A stretch of DNA of 64,000 bases from Symsagittifera roscoffensis (Eukaryota > Xenacoelomorpha > Acoela > Convolutidae), in the NCBI RefSeq assembly GCF_963678635.1, contig NW_026970820.1, positions 1,118,001-1,182,000 of the forward strand. The letters run 5' to 3'. The first letter of the stretch is position 1. Each line of letters starts with the position of its first letter. The notes beneath the pieces were generated by a model, which was given only the letters and a program-made list of their open reading frames with translations, made no database searches and was not told the origin of the DNA. The translations under genes and the position numbers were made by a program. Positions 33,181 to 46,873 of the stretch are shown here, piece by piece.

Positions 33181-35395
33181 CACCCTCAAGGTCACGTGAC
33201 TTACTTTTGTTTTTGGTATTTTCTGAAACCAAAAGCAAGCATGGTCATGCATCGACATCATGTGCTCAAGCAAATACGTGGACTTCTACGCATTCCCATT
33301 CGCAATGCGCCCATCGGGCTCAAATGCCAATGCTCAATTAATTTTGCCAGGTGAAAAAAAAATTATTTAAAAAGTTCTGCTAAACTTTATTTTAAACTAC
33401 CACCAAAAAACGCAAAGATTTCAAAGTATAAAACAATCAAATTTTTGCCAATACCGGGCTTGCAATGAGACTGATGTTGGCAAAAGTAAAATAGAAAATG
33501 TAGAAAATGGAAAGAAAAAAATTGTTCAAAATAAGAACGCAACATCAAAAACTTATTTGATCTCCGCTCAAATCATAATTCAGATCAGGCTGATTTCAGA
33601 TTTTAAGCGTAGAATTTACGGTTACGGCTGCTCCCTCTACAGGTCCCAGAGGGACCGAGTGAGCATCCTACCTCGATCCAGGTTAACGGATAGTTGTTCT
33701 TAATTTTTCACAAATTTTTTTTTCTCTGATGCTTGTTTACACTTCCTCATGAGAAGCTGTATTAATTTTTAAAAAAATTATTTTATCCATCATTGCTTCC
33801 AAGAACAACTGATTTTAGGCGATTACAAATGCGGTTGTTGAAACTAGTAAGGGATAATGATGAGAAAAATTGTAAGTTTTCAAATGAATTTAAAAACAGT
33901 TTTTTTCCTTTTTTTCTTTTGTAAATCGGGAGAAATGAATCAGTTTTTTTTTTAAGTTTTCCTCGCACCACCCACTGTTCCTAAGTAATGAAGATTCCTG
34001 TTCTAGCCGTTTATAACACTTTGGCAGAAAAAACATCAATATGATGTAAAATGTTTTAAAAAAGAGAAAAATTTAAAAATTATGTTTTTTTAAAAAAATC
34101 AAAAAATTGTAATTTTCAAAATTGAAAAAAAGTAAAAGTTAATTGCATATTACGATTCACCGTACCCAACTTAGTGGGTATAGCATTTTAAATTACCAAA
34201 AAATGATGAAAATTGTAGATTTTATGAAGTTTTCATTTTGGCTATTTTTCCTTGTCGCCTCCACTTAAGGCACCTTTGAGCCAACTTGAGAAACTGGAAC
34301 CTAAACAAGCTATACAGATAGTCTCAATGAGCCATTTTCAGCGTGATAACACGCCTGGAAGAAAAAAAACTCCAGAAAAGAAAGAAAATTTTGAACTTTA
34401 ACCTTTTTTCTTCTTCAAATGGCGATACTTAGAATAATTTTTCAGCTGAAAAATTCAAAAGAAATCAAAAAATTCAAATTTTGAAAATTTTTTTAAAAAA
34501 TCTCATCAGTCTGTTTATTGGAGTCTTCCAGGTTTTGAGAGATCTTATCTGGCGGCTAACAACAAAAGGATCATTTATTATAAAAATTTGAGAAAGGTCA
34601 AAAAAACATGTTTTTTCGACTTTTTTGACAGAATTTCGAAAGCAATATCTTGGCAAAAAACAAGAATGAGGGCCTAAAATTAGTACAAACAGTACTCCCA
34701 CATAAGGTACATTAGGTTGGAAATAAAAAATTTACTCTGACTCAAAAATCGTTTTTTAACTTTATTTCTGAACAAGAAATTGAAAAGAAATCAAAAACTT
34801 AAAAATTTTTTGAAAAAAATGATTGTTTTGAAAAAGTGCCAATTTTTAGCTGAAACTTTTCATTTTAGCTAATAAAGCCAGAGCAATGCCCTTTAAGCTC
34901 AAATAAATTAATTATGCAAATTTTTTTCAAGTTTTTTCGTTAAAGCCTTTTATTTTGAAAAAGTATTCAAAAATGGGTAAAAAAAAGTCAAAAAAATCAA
35001 TTTTCTCCGATTCAAAAACCTCCACTACCATGATGATTAGTGCGTTAGATAGGACTGCTGAGATCAATTTAGACGTTCTTTCATAAATATATCAAAATTT
35101 TTACTTATTTTTGAGAATTAAGCAGAATAAAAACTTTTCCCAAATTGGGCAAAAAGCCCAAATTAGCCCAAACACCTGTTAAAAATTGTTGGGTCAAAAA
35201 ATCACAAAAGGAAACCCCTATTTGTTTGACATTTTAGGGCCGCATGCAAAAAATTAGACCAATCTAACCTGACAATTTCGAGAATCAACTTTTTTGTCAA
35301 AATTCTCTAAAGACCAATTTAGGGAGATTACTTGTACCGGTGGGGGCCCTACCCCACCTAAAAAATTTTTGAAATGCTGGAACGCGGCCACCTAG
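33181..35395 (+). mobile_element. Helitron-like element E8 (2.21-kb type)
   Basis: Begins CACCCTCAAGGTCACGTG. It is closely similar to E7 over its whole length, differing by scattered substitutions and homopolymer indels. Same 3' hairpin and CTAG end. Confidence 0.65.
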
Positions 35396-37604
35396 CACCC
35401 TCAAGGTCACGTGACTTATTTTTGTTTTTGGTATTTTCTGAAAACAAAAGAGAGCGTGGTCATGCATCTACATCATGTGCCCAAGCAAATACGTGGACTT
35501 CTACGCATTCCCATTCGCAAGGCGCCCTTCGGGCGCAAATGCCAAGGCTCAATTAATTTTGCCAGGTGAAAATGTTTTAAAGAAAAATTCTGATGAATTT
35601 TAACTTAAACTACCACCAAAAAACGCAAAGTTTTCAGAGTGTGAAACAATCAAGTTTTTGGTAATACCGGGCATGCAGAGAGACTGATTTGGGCAAAAAT
35701 AAAATGGAAAATGAAGGAAATGGAAAGAAAAAAATTGTTCAAAATAAGAACGCATTATCAAAAATTATTTGATCTCCGCTAATGTCATAATTCCGATCAG
35801 GCTGATTTCAGATTTTAAGCGTAGGGTTTACAGTTACGGCTGCTCTCTCTACAGGTCCCAGAGGGACCGAGTGAGCATCCTACCTCGATCCAGGATAACG
35901 GATAGTTGTTTTAAGTTTTTCACAATTTTTTTTTATACTAATGCTTGTTTTCACTTCCTCATGAGAAGCTGTATAGTTTTTTAGAAAAAATGATTTTAAT
36001 AATCAATGCTTCCAAGAACAACTGATGTTAGGCGGTTACAAATGAGGTTGGTGAAAAGTAGTAAGGGATAATGATGAGAAAAATAGCAAGTTTTCAAATG
36101 AATTTAAAAACAGTTTTTTTCTTTTTTTCTTTTGTAAATCGGGAGAAACGAATCAGTTTTTTTAAAGTTTTCCTGGCACCACCCACTGTTATTAAATAAT
36201 GAAGATTCATGTTCTAGCCGTTAATAACAATTTGGCAGAAAAAACATCAATATGATGTAAAATGTTTTAAAAAAGAGAAAAATTTAAAAATTATGTTTTT
36301 TTTAGAAAAAAAAAATTGTAATTTTCAAAATTGAAAAAAAGTGAAAATTAATTGCCTATTACGATTCAGCGTGCCCAATTTAGTGGGTCTAGCATTTTAA
36401 ATTACCAAAAAACGTTGAAAATTGTAGATTTTATGAAGTTTTCATTTTGGCTATTTTTCCTTGTCGCCTCCACTTAAGGCACCTTTGAGCCAACTTGAGA
36501 AACTGAAACCTAAACAAGCTACACAGATAGTCTGAATGAGCCATTTTCAGCTTGATAACACGCCAAGAAGAAAAAAAACTGTAGAAAAGAATGAAAATTT
36601 TGAACTTTAACCTTTTTTCTTCTTCAAATGGCGTTACTTAGAATAATTTTTCAGGTGAAAAGTTGAAAAAAAATCAAAAAATTCAAACTTTGAAAAAATT
36701 TTAAAAAAATCTCATCAGTCTGTTTTTTGGAGTCTTCGAGATTTTGGGAGACCTTATCTGGTGGCTAACAACAAGTGGATCACTTATTTTAAAATTTCGA
36801 GAAAGGTCAAAAAAACATGTTTTTTCGATTTTTTTGACAGAATTCCGAAAGCAATATCTTGGCTTAAAACAAAAATGAGGGCCTAAAATTAGTACAAACA
36901 GTACTCCCACATAAAGTACATTAGGTTGGAAACAAAAAATTGACTCTGACTCAAAAATCGTTTTTAAACTTTATTTCTGAACAAAAAATTGTAAAAAAAT
37001 CAAAAACTTAAAAATTTTTTGAAAAAAATGATTGTTTTGAAAAAGTGCCAATTTTTGGCTGAAACTTTTCATTTTAGCTAAGAAAGCCAGAGCAATGCCC
37101 TTTAAGCTCTAATAAATTAATAAACCAAATTGTTTTCAAGTTTTTTCGTCAAAGGTTTTTATTTTGAAAAAGTATTCAAAAATGGGTAAAAAAAAGTAAA
37201 AAAAATCAATTTTCTCCGATTCAAAAACCTCCACTACCATGATGATTAGTGCGTTAGATAGGACTGCTGAGATCAATTTAGACGTTCTTTCATAAGTATA
37301 TCAAAATTTTTACTTATTTTTGAGAATTAGGCAACATAAAAACTTTTCCCAAATTGGGCAAAAAGCCCAAATTAGCCCAAACACCTGTTAAAAATTGTTG
37401 GGTCAAAAAATCACAAAAGGAAACCCCTATTCGTTTGACATTTTAGGGCCGCATGCAAAAAATTAGACCAATCTAACCTGACAATTTCGAGAATCAACTT
37501 TTTTGTCAAGATTCTCTAAAGACCAATTTAGGGAGATTACTTGTACCGGTGGGGGCCCTACCCCACCTAAAAAATTTTTGAAATGCTGGAACGCGGCCAC
37601 CTAG
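35396..37604 (+). mobile_element. Helitron-like element E9 (2.21-kb type)
   Basis: Begins CACCCTCAAGGTCACGTG. Somewhat more diverged in the middle than E7/E8. Same hairpin and CTAG. Followed directly by a different subfamily (E10). Confidence 0.65.
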
Positions 37605-39916
37605 GGGTGCTTAACCATCCCCACCCACCCGACCGAAACTATTGACCATTGCACGTGATCAATCGGGCTTCAATCACTTTTTTTTCCGTTGAGTAGTAAC
37701 GGAAAGCGATTTAAGACAACCAAATTTCTTTAAAAACTGATGAAGCAGGTTTTCACTGAGCTACATATCCAATATGGGTAACGTGCCTTTTATATCTGAA
37801 ACCCCCTCTCGCAAAAACCCCAATAAAGCGAAAATTTACCCCATTTTTTCTGTGTTTGCTGGCCACATTTTTGATCTGGCTCTGGTCATGACGTTGTTTA
37901 ACTTATAATCTTCCAAGACATTTTTTCTACAATCAAATATTTTGAAGAGTGCCAACAAAAGGAGAGTGTCAACACAACAGCTCTTCCCAAAGTAGTGTAA
38001 GAAAAATGAACAGCTAGAATCTGTTTTTTTTTTGTCTTTGGTTGTTCTGGATGCTCCCCACATGGGACCACATGGGTCCCAGGGAGCATCCCATAAGGAT
38101 TAAAGCAAACGTGCAACAATTATTTACGCGCCAATTAGGGTCACTCTTGCGGTTCAACAATCTGTATTTGAAAAAAAAAATGATTCAAAGAACAGTTCAG
38201 GGCGGCATGCAAAAAATAAGAACAATCTCACGCACGGGTTCCTGAAATTACTTTATTGAGAGTAAAAATATTCAGTATGTGTAGGAGCCTTTAACGTAAA
38301 ATCCATTCAGAAAACAGATAAAACTTACAATTTTTATCCAATTTTGACAATTTACTACTGTAAACTCAATAAATTGTCAACGGGGAATTCAAATATGCCA
38401 TCAAAACTCACTTTTTCTCACTTTTGAACTTTTTTGTTTATTGTTGATAAAAAATGTTGAGTCAGAAACGCTTGAAATCAATTTTTTCCAAAAAGTCAAA
38501 AAAAGTTGTTCCAACCAATTTATTTAACTGAGCCACACTTTATCAACCTCTTCAGAATGGTTTTCATTACCATAGCCGTAAAATTCCCATATTTAGAGAA
38601 AAGGCGAAATAAAACCTTTTTGGTTAAATAAAAAAAAGGAAAAACCGGATAAAGTGGTCTTCAATCCTTTAGGATCAAAACGTGACCTCAATAAGGTATG
38701 ATTGCAGTGTCAATTAAGGGTCGCATGCAAAATTATAGAACGTTTTTGCGAGCCAACTATGAGAAAGAGGTTTTTTTTCGGAATTTGGCTAGTAGTATTT
38801 GTAGTAATATAGTAGTAAGTGGCCACAGAAAAAAACTTGTAAAAACCACAATTTTTAGCTAATTTTGATAAATTATTACTCTATATCTACTAAATCGACT
38901 ATGGCAAGCTCAAATCTGCCATCAAACCTCACTTTTTCTCACTTTTGAACAATTTTATTTTTTTGATAAAAAATGTTGAGTCAGAAACGTTAAAAATCAC
39001 TTTTTTTCAAAAAGTCAAAAAAAGTTGGTCCAATCAAAACATGTCACTAAGCCGAACTTTATGAACCCGTTTAGAATGGTTTTCATGACCAAAGACGTAA
39101 AATTTACCCATTTTGAGAAAAGTCGAAAAAACACCTTTTTGGTTAACGCTAAAAAGTGGAAAAAGTGGGAAAATGTTCTTAAAAATAAAACCATGGAAAA
39201 GTGACAATAACAAACTGCCATTATCTCGTCAATTCCTGTCCGCATGCAAAAAATTGGAAAGATTAAACGAGCCGTTTCTGAGAACGAGACTTTTTTTTAG
39301 GAATTTGACTATTAGTATTTGTAGTAATATAAAAGTAACTGACAATAGGAAAAAAATCGTAAAAACCACAATTTTTACCCAATTTTGATATTTTAATACT
39401 CTATACCTACTAAATCGACTATGGCAAGCTCAAATAAGCCATCAAAAATAACTTTTTCTCACTTTGGAACAATTTTATTTTTTTGATAAAAAATGTTGAG
39501 TCAGAAACGTTAAAAATCAATTTTTTTCAAAAAGTCAAAAAAAGTTGGTCCAATCGATACATTTCACTAAGCTACACTTTACAAACCTGTTTAGAATGCT
39601 TTTCATGACTAAAGACGTAAAATTTACCCATTTTGAGAAAAGTCGAAAAAACACGTTTTTGGTTAACGCGAAAAAGTGGAAAAAGTGGGAAAAATGGTCT
39701 TAAAAACAAAACCATGGAAAAGTGGCACTAACAAATTGTCCTTATCTCGTCAATTCAGGGCCGCATGCAAAAAATTGGAAAGATTGAACCTGACGTTTTT
39801 GAGAACTCAATTTATTTTCCGAAAAGGACAGGGTATATATTGAAAAAAATTTTTTGCCCGGAAGGGGCCCCTACCCCTTCCTAATCGCTTTTTGCGCCCG
39901 ACGCGCGTCCATCTAG
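37605..39916 (+). mobile_element. Helitron-like element E10 (2.31-kb type)
   Basis: Begins GGGTGCTTAACCATCCCC, like truncated E4. The internal hairpin (TGGGACC/GGTCCCA) is near 38050-38091. Repeat anchors are near 38593, 39110 and 39633. The end differs slightly: after GGAAGGGG/CCCCTTCC it has GACGCGCGTCCATCTAG. Confidence 0.65.
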
Positions 39917-42130
39917 CACCCTCAAGGTCACGTGTTGGATTTTTGTTTCTGGTATTTTCTGAAACCAAAAGAGAGCGTGGTCATGCATCTACATCATGTG
40001 CTCAAGCAAATACGTGGACTTTTACGCATTCCCATTCGCAATGCGCCCTTCGGGCGCAAATGCCAATGCTCAATTAATTTTGCCAGGTGCAAATTTTTAA
40101 AGAAAATTTCTGATGAATTTTAACTTAAACTACCAACAAAAAACGCAAAGATTTCAAAGTGTGAAACAATCAAGTGTTTGCTAATACCGGGCATGCAGTG
40201 AGACTGATTTCGGCAAAATAAAATGGAAAATGAAGGAAATGGAAAGAAAAAAATTGTTCAAAATAAGAACGCATTATCAAAAACTTATTTGATCTCCGCT
40301 AATGTCATAATTCCGATCAAGCTGATTTCAGATTTTAAGCGTAGAGTTAACGGTTACGGCTGCTCTCTCTACAGGTCCCAGAGGGACCGAGTGAGCATCC
40401 TACCTCGATCCAGGATAACGGATAGTTGTTTTAAGTTTTTCACAATTTTTTTTACACTAATGCTTGTTTTCACTTCCTCATGAGAAGCTGTATTAATTTT
40501 AAAAAAATTGATTTTATTACTCAATGCTTCCAAGAACAACTGATGTTAGGCGGTTACAAATGCGGTTGTTGAAAACTAGTTAGGGATAATGATGAGAAAA
40601 ATTGTAAGTTTTCAAATGAATTTAAAAACAGTTTTTTTCTTTTTTTCTTTTGTAAATCGGGAGAAATGAATCAGTTTTTTTTTAAGTTTTTCTCGCACCA
40701 CCCACTGTTCCTAAGAAATGAAGATTTCTGTTCTAGCCGTTTATAACACTTTGGCAGAAAAAACATCAATATGATGTAAAATGTTTTTAAAAAGAGAAAA
40801 AGTTAAAAATTATGTTTTTTTTTTTTTAAAATCAAAAAATTGTAATTTTCAAAATTGAAAAAAAGTAAAAATTAAATGCATATTACAATTCACCGTACCC
40901 AACTTAGTGGGTATAGCATTTTAAATTACCAAAAAATGTTGAAAATTGTAGATTTTATGAAGTTTTCATTTTGGCTATTTTTCCTTGTCGCCTCCACTTA
41001 AGGCACCTTTGAGCCAACTTGAGAAACTGGAACCTAAACAAGCTATACAGATAGTCTGAATGAGCCATTTTCAGCGTGATAACACGCCTGGAAGAAAACA
41101 AAACTCCAGAAAAGAAAGAAAATTTTGAACTTTAACCTTTTTTCTTCTTCAAATGGCGATACTTAGAATAATTTTTGTGCTGAAAAGTTCAAAAAAAATC
41201 AAAAAATTCAAATTTTGAAAAAAATTAAAAAAAATCTCATCAGTTTGTTTGTTGGAGTCTTCGAGGTTTTGGGAGATCTTATCTGGCGGCTAACAACAAA
41301 AGGATCACTTATTATAAAAATTTGAGAAAGGTCAAAAAAACATGTTTTTTCGATTTTTTTGACAGAATTCCGAAAGCAATATCTTGGCTAAAAACAAAAA
41401 TGAGGGCCTAAAATTAGTACAAACAGTACTCCCACATAAAGTACATTAGGTTGGAAACAAAAAATTGACTCTGACTCAAAAATCGTTTTTTAACTTTATT
41501 TCTGAACAAAAAATTGTAAAAAAATCAAAAATTAAAAAATTTTTTGAAAAAAACGATTGTTTTGAAAAAGTGCCAAATTTTAGCTGAAACTTTTCATTTT
41601 AGCTAAGAAAGCCAGAGCAATGTTCTTTAAGCTCAAATAATTTAATTAAGCAAATTATTTTCAAGTTTTTTCGTTAAAGGCTTTTATTTTGAAAAAGTAT
41701 TCAAAAATGGGTAAAAAAAAGTCAAAAAAATTAATTTTCTCAGATTGAAAAACCTCCACTGCCATGATGATTAGTTCGTTCGATAGGACTACTGAGATCA
41801 ATTTAGACGTATTTTCATAAGTATATCAAAATTTTTATTTATTTTTGAGAATTAAGCAGAATAAAAACTTTTCCCAAATTGGGCAAAAAGCCCAAATTAG
41901 CCCAAACACCTGTTAAAAAATGTTGGGTCAAAAAATCACAAAAGGAAACCCCTATTCGTTTGACATTTTAGGGCCGCATGCAAAAAATTAGACCAATCTA
42001 ACCTGACAATTTCGAGAATCGACTTTTTTGCAAAATTTCTCTATAGTCCATTTGAGGGATATTACTTGTACCGGTGGGGGCCCCTACCCCACCTCAAAAA
42101 ATTTTGTAATGCTGGAACGCGGCCACCTAG
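39917..42130 (+). mobile_element. Helitron-like element E11 (2.21-kb type)
   Basis: Begins CACCCTCAAGGTCACGTG. Same body and end as E6-E9, showing that the 2.21-kb type resumes after the unrelated E10. Confidence 0.65.
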
Positions 42131-44351
42131 CACAATCAGGTACTAGTGGCTTGATTTGAGTTTTTAGTATTTTCTGGAACCAAAACAGACTGTCGCCAAG
42201 CATCGACATCATGTGTTCAAGCAAATACGTGGAGTTCTACGCATTCCCATTCGCAATGCGCCCATCGGGCGCAAATGCCAATGCTCAATTATTTTTGCCA
42301 GGTGAAAAAAAAATTTTTAAAGAAAAATTCTGATAAATTTTAATTTAAACTATCACCAAAAAACGCAAAGATTTCAAAGTGTGAAACAATCAAGTTTTTG
42401 CTATTACCGGGCATGCAGTGAGACTGATTTCGGCAAAAGTAAAAGAGAAAATGAAGGAAATGGAAAGAAAAAAACTCTTCAAAATAAGAACGCAACATCA
42501 AAAATACTTATTTGATCTCTGCAAATGTCATAATTCCGATCAGGCTGATTTCAGATTTTAAGCATAGAATTTACGGTTACGGCTGCTCCCTCTATAGGTC
42601 CCAGAGGGACCGAGTGAGCATCCTACCTCGATCCAGGATAACGGATAGTTGTTTTTCATTTTTCATAAAAAATTTTTTTTCATTAATGCTTGTTTTCATT
42701 TTCACATGAGAAGCTGTAGACATTTCAAAACATTTTGATTTCATGAAACAATGGTTCTAAGAACAACTGACGTTAGGGTTGGTGAAATACGGTTGGTGAA
42801 AACTGGTAAAGGATAATGTTGAGAAAAATTGTAAGCTTTAGGAAAATTTAAAAAACAGTTTTCTCTTCTTTTTTTTTGTAAATCGGGAGAAATCATTCAA
42901 ATTTTTAAATTTTACCTTAAACCAACTATTTTTCTTAAGTAATGAAGATTCCTGTTCTAGCCTTTTATAAAACTTTGGCAGAAAAAACATCAAAATTTTT
43001 GAAAATGTTTTAAAATAAAGAAAAACTATAAATTATGTTATTTTTGCAAAAAAAATCAAAAAATAGTAAATTTAAAAATTAAAAAAAAGTGAAAAACAAT
43101 TGCGTATTGCGATTCAGCGTACCCAAAATAGTGGGTCTAGCATTTTCAATTACCAAAAAATGTTGAAAATTGTAGATTTTATGAAGTTTTCATTTTGGCT
43201 ATTTTTCCTTGTCGCCTCCACTTAAGGCACCTTTGAGCCAACTTGAGAAACTGGAATCTAAACAAGCTATACAGATAGTCTGAATGAGCCATTTTTAGCG
43301 TGATAACACGCCTGGAAGAAAAAAACTGCAGAAAAGAAAGGAAATTTTGAACTTTAACCTTTTTTCTTCTTCAAATGGCGATACTTAGAATAATTTTTCA
43401 GCTGAAAAGTTCAAAAAAAATCAAAAAATTCAAATTTTGAAGAAATTTAAAAAAATTCTCATCAGTCTGTTTATTGGAGTCTTCGAGGTTTTAGAAGATC
43501 TTATCTGGCGGCTAACAACAAAAGGATCACTTATTATAAAAATTTGAGAAAGGTCAAAAAAACATGTTTTTTCGATTTTTTTGACAGAATTCCGAAAGCA
43601 ATATCTTGGCTAAAAACAAGAATGAGGGCCTAAAATTAGTACAAACAGTACTCCCACATAAGGTACATTAGGTTGGAAACAAAAAATTTACTCTGACTCA
43701 AAAATCGTTTTTTAACTTTATTTCTGAACAAGAAATTGAAAAGAAATCAAAAACTTAAAAATTTTTTGAAAAAAATGATTGTTTTGAAAAAGTGCCAAAT
43801 TTTAGCTGAAACTTTTCATTTTAGCTAAGAAAGCCAGAACAATGCCCTTTAAGCTCAAATAAATTAATATAGCAATTTTTATTCAAGTTTTTTCGTTAGA
43901 GGCTTTTATTTTGAAAAAGTATTCAAAAATAGGTAAAAAAAAGTCAAAAAAATCAATTTTCTCCGATTCAAAAACCTCCACTACCATGATGATTTGTTCG
44001 TTAGATAGGACTGCTGAGATCACTTTAGACTTACTTTCATAAAAATATCAAAATTTTTACTTATTTTTGAGAATTAGGCAAAATAAAAACTTTTCCCAGA
44101 TTGGGCAAAAAGCCCAAATTAGCCCAAACACCTGTTAAAAATTGTTCGGTCAAAAAATCACAAAAGGAAACCCCTATTCGTTTGACATTTTAGGGCCGCA
44201 TGCAAAAATTTAGACCAATCTAACCTGACAATTTCGAGAATCGACTTTTTTGTCAAAATTCTCTAAAGACCAATTTAGGGAGATTACTTGTACCGGTGGG
44301 GGCCCTACCCCACCTAAAAAATTTTTGAAATGCTGGAACGCGGCCACCTAG
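42131..44351 (+). mobile_element. Helitron-like element E12 (2.22-kb type)
   Basis: Begins CACAATCAGGTACTAGTGG (the E6 start). Its middle (about 42720-43130) is the most diverged of the type. Same hairpin and CTAG end. Confidence 0.65.
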
Positions 44352-46873
44352 AGGTTACTCTTTCGCCCCACCCACCCGACCTAAACCTTTACCCACCCAC
44401 CTGATCAGTCAGGCCACTTCCACGTCGTCTTTTTAAATTTGATTCATTCCGTAGCTGGAATCGATTAATGGTATTGCCTAAGAAATAGTAGTTTGACAGA
44501 CACGACTGTTTGATAGAGAATTTTTCGGATCACTTTTTCTAATAGATTTTCAAAATTATATCCGGAAAATTATCATGCATATGTCATCGAAGCAAATAGA
44601 GTACCGTGTTGGTTCCATAAATTTATCCCAGTTTCCACAATGCTAAGAAGCAGGAAAACTAAAATACCTTTCTATTAAATTTGAGATTCAATGTCTCCTG
44701 AAAGAAAAGAAAACGCTCTCCTAGTGTGCAAGTTTTCCGCAAAAGCTGTATAACCTGAAACGTGACAGCACAACATAGCGGCTGCTCTCTATTTCTCTGC
44801 TCTTTATTCGAGGTCCCGGATGCCCCTAACTGGGACCACAAGGGTCCCAGGGCGCATCCTATAGGGATTGAAGCATCAAACGTACAATTCTTTTCTATTC
44901 TATCAAACGAATCATACAAAAAGAGAATTTCTATTCACTTATTACAATTTTTCATATTTCATTTTGCTCAACAATCACTAAACTATTGTATTTTTAAGTT
45001 GAAGAGCCTGTTATATTATTGAACAACATTTTTTGATAAAATTTACATTTTTTTTTCGTTTTTCGAACAATATTTTCAATTTTGAACCTAAGGGATACAC
45101 TGCATTTCTTCGCAGTAGCTACTACAGGTGCACTCTAGCTACACTAGTGAATGCAAAAAAATAGTAAAAAAAACGGACAACCGAATCTGGTTTCTTAAAT
45201 TAGATGTTTTTTTATTCGGTTTTTAATTAGGATCACATCAAATAAAAATTGAAAGAGAGCAAAGACAAGAATAAAAAAACTTGCTATTCTCGTTTAAAAT
45301 TGAAAATTAAAATGATCAAACCACAGTAAATTGCCTATGGCAAGCTAAAATTATCCATCAGAAACCACTTTTGTTCACTTTTCAAATTAAAATTTTTTGT
45401 CGTCCAAAATTGACCAGAGTTAAAATTGAAAAAAGTCTTATTTTCGTGAATTTCAAAATACTGGTGCTAATCTATAATATCCATAGAAACACACTCTATG
45501 AACCTAATTGGAAAGGTTTTGATGAGCAAAGCCGAAAAATTACCCATTTTGAGAAAAGTGCAAAAAACACCTTTTTGGTTAACTCAAAAAAGTGGAAAAA
45601 AGGGGGAAAGGGGTCTTCAAAACGAAACCATCCAAAAGTGGCATTAACTAAATGCCATTATTTTGTGAATTCAGACCCGCATGCAAAAATTTACGAAAAT
45701 CCTACGTGAAGTTTTTCAGAACAGATTAGTTTCTCCGGATTTTTGGTAGTACTGATTTCTTTACTGTACTTATAATTAAAGTCAAATCAAAAAGTCGTAA
45801 AAACTACAATTTTTAATCAATTTTGACAAATAAATGATCAAAACCCAATAAATTGGCTATGGCAAGTCCGAATCTACATTCAGAAACCATTTTTTCCCAT
45901 TTCTGAAAATTTTCATTTTTTAAAAAATAAATGTTGAGTCACAAACGGGAAAAATCATATTTTTTCAAAAAGTCAAAAATAATTCCTCCATTTAAACTAA
46001 ATCATCAGGCCACACGTTAGGAACCTGTTCAGAATGGTTTCCATGATCAAAGCAGCAAAAGTCACCCATTTTGAGAAAAGTCGAAAAAACACCTTTTTAG
46101 TTAACTCAAAAAAGTGGAAAAGTGGGAGAAGGGGTCTTCAAAATGAAACCATCCAAAAGTGGCATTAACAAACTGCCATTATTTTCTAATTTTAGACCCG
46201 CATGCAAAAAATTACGAAAATCCTACGTGAAGTTTTTGAGAACATATTAGTTTCTCGGGAATTTTGGTAGTACTATTTTCATTACTATAATTATAAATAA
46301 AGTCAAAACTAAAAGTCGTAAAAACTACAATTTTTAATCAATTTTGACAAATAAATGATCAAAACCCACTAAGTTGGCTATGGCAAGTTCGAATCTACCA
46401 TCAGAAACCATTTTTTCCCATTTCTGAAAAGTTTCGTTTTTTAAAAAATAAATGTTGAGTCACAAACGGGAAAAATCATATTTTTTCAAAAATTCAAAAA
46501 AAATTGTTCCATTTAAACTAATTCATCAGGCCACACGTTAGGAACCTGTTCAGAATGGTTTTCATGATCAAAGCAGCAAAAGTAACCCATTTTGAGAAAA
46601 GTCGAAAAAACACCTTTTTAGTTAACTGAAAAAAGTGGAAAAAGTGGGAAAAAGGGTCTTCAAAATGAAACCATCCAAAAATGGCATTAACAAATTGCCA
46701 TTATTTTCCAAATTCAGACCCGCATGCAAAAAATTAGGAAATTCTGACGTGCCGTTTAGCAGAACTCGATAGTTTCTAGGAATATGGACCAATGTAAAAA
46801 ATTTATTGCCTTTTGACCGGAAGGGGCCCCTACCCCTTCCTAATCGCTTTTTGTGCTACACGCGACCATCTAG
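44352..46873 (+). mobile_element. Helitron-like element E13 (2.52-kb type)
   Basis: Begins AGGTTACTCTTTCGCCCC. The internal hairpin is near 44818-44860 and the repeat anchors near 45548, 46068 and 46590. GGAAGGGG/CCCCTTCC hairpin and CTAG end. It is almost identical to E19, 15 kb away. Confidence 0.7.

Noticed and set aside
28754-44351. CRISPR-like or simple satellite array
   Set aside because: Units are 2.2 kb with transposon-like ends, no spacers, and are interrupted by unrelated elements.
45371-45709. 112-codon frame, repeated at 60267-60605, with a recurring HFEKSxKNTFLVNSKKWKKW reading
   Set aside because: The peptide recurs because the internal 525-bp repeat recurs. Frames differ between copies and stops accumulate freely, so there is no sign of protein selection.
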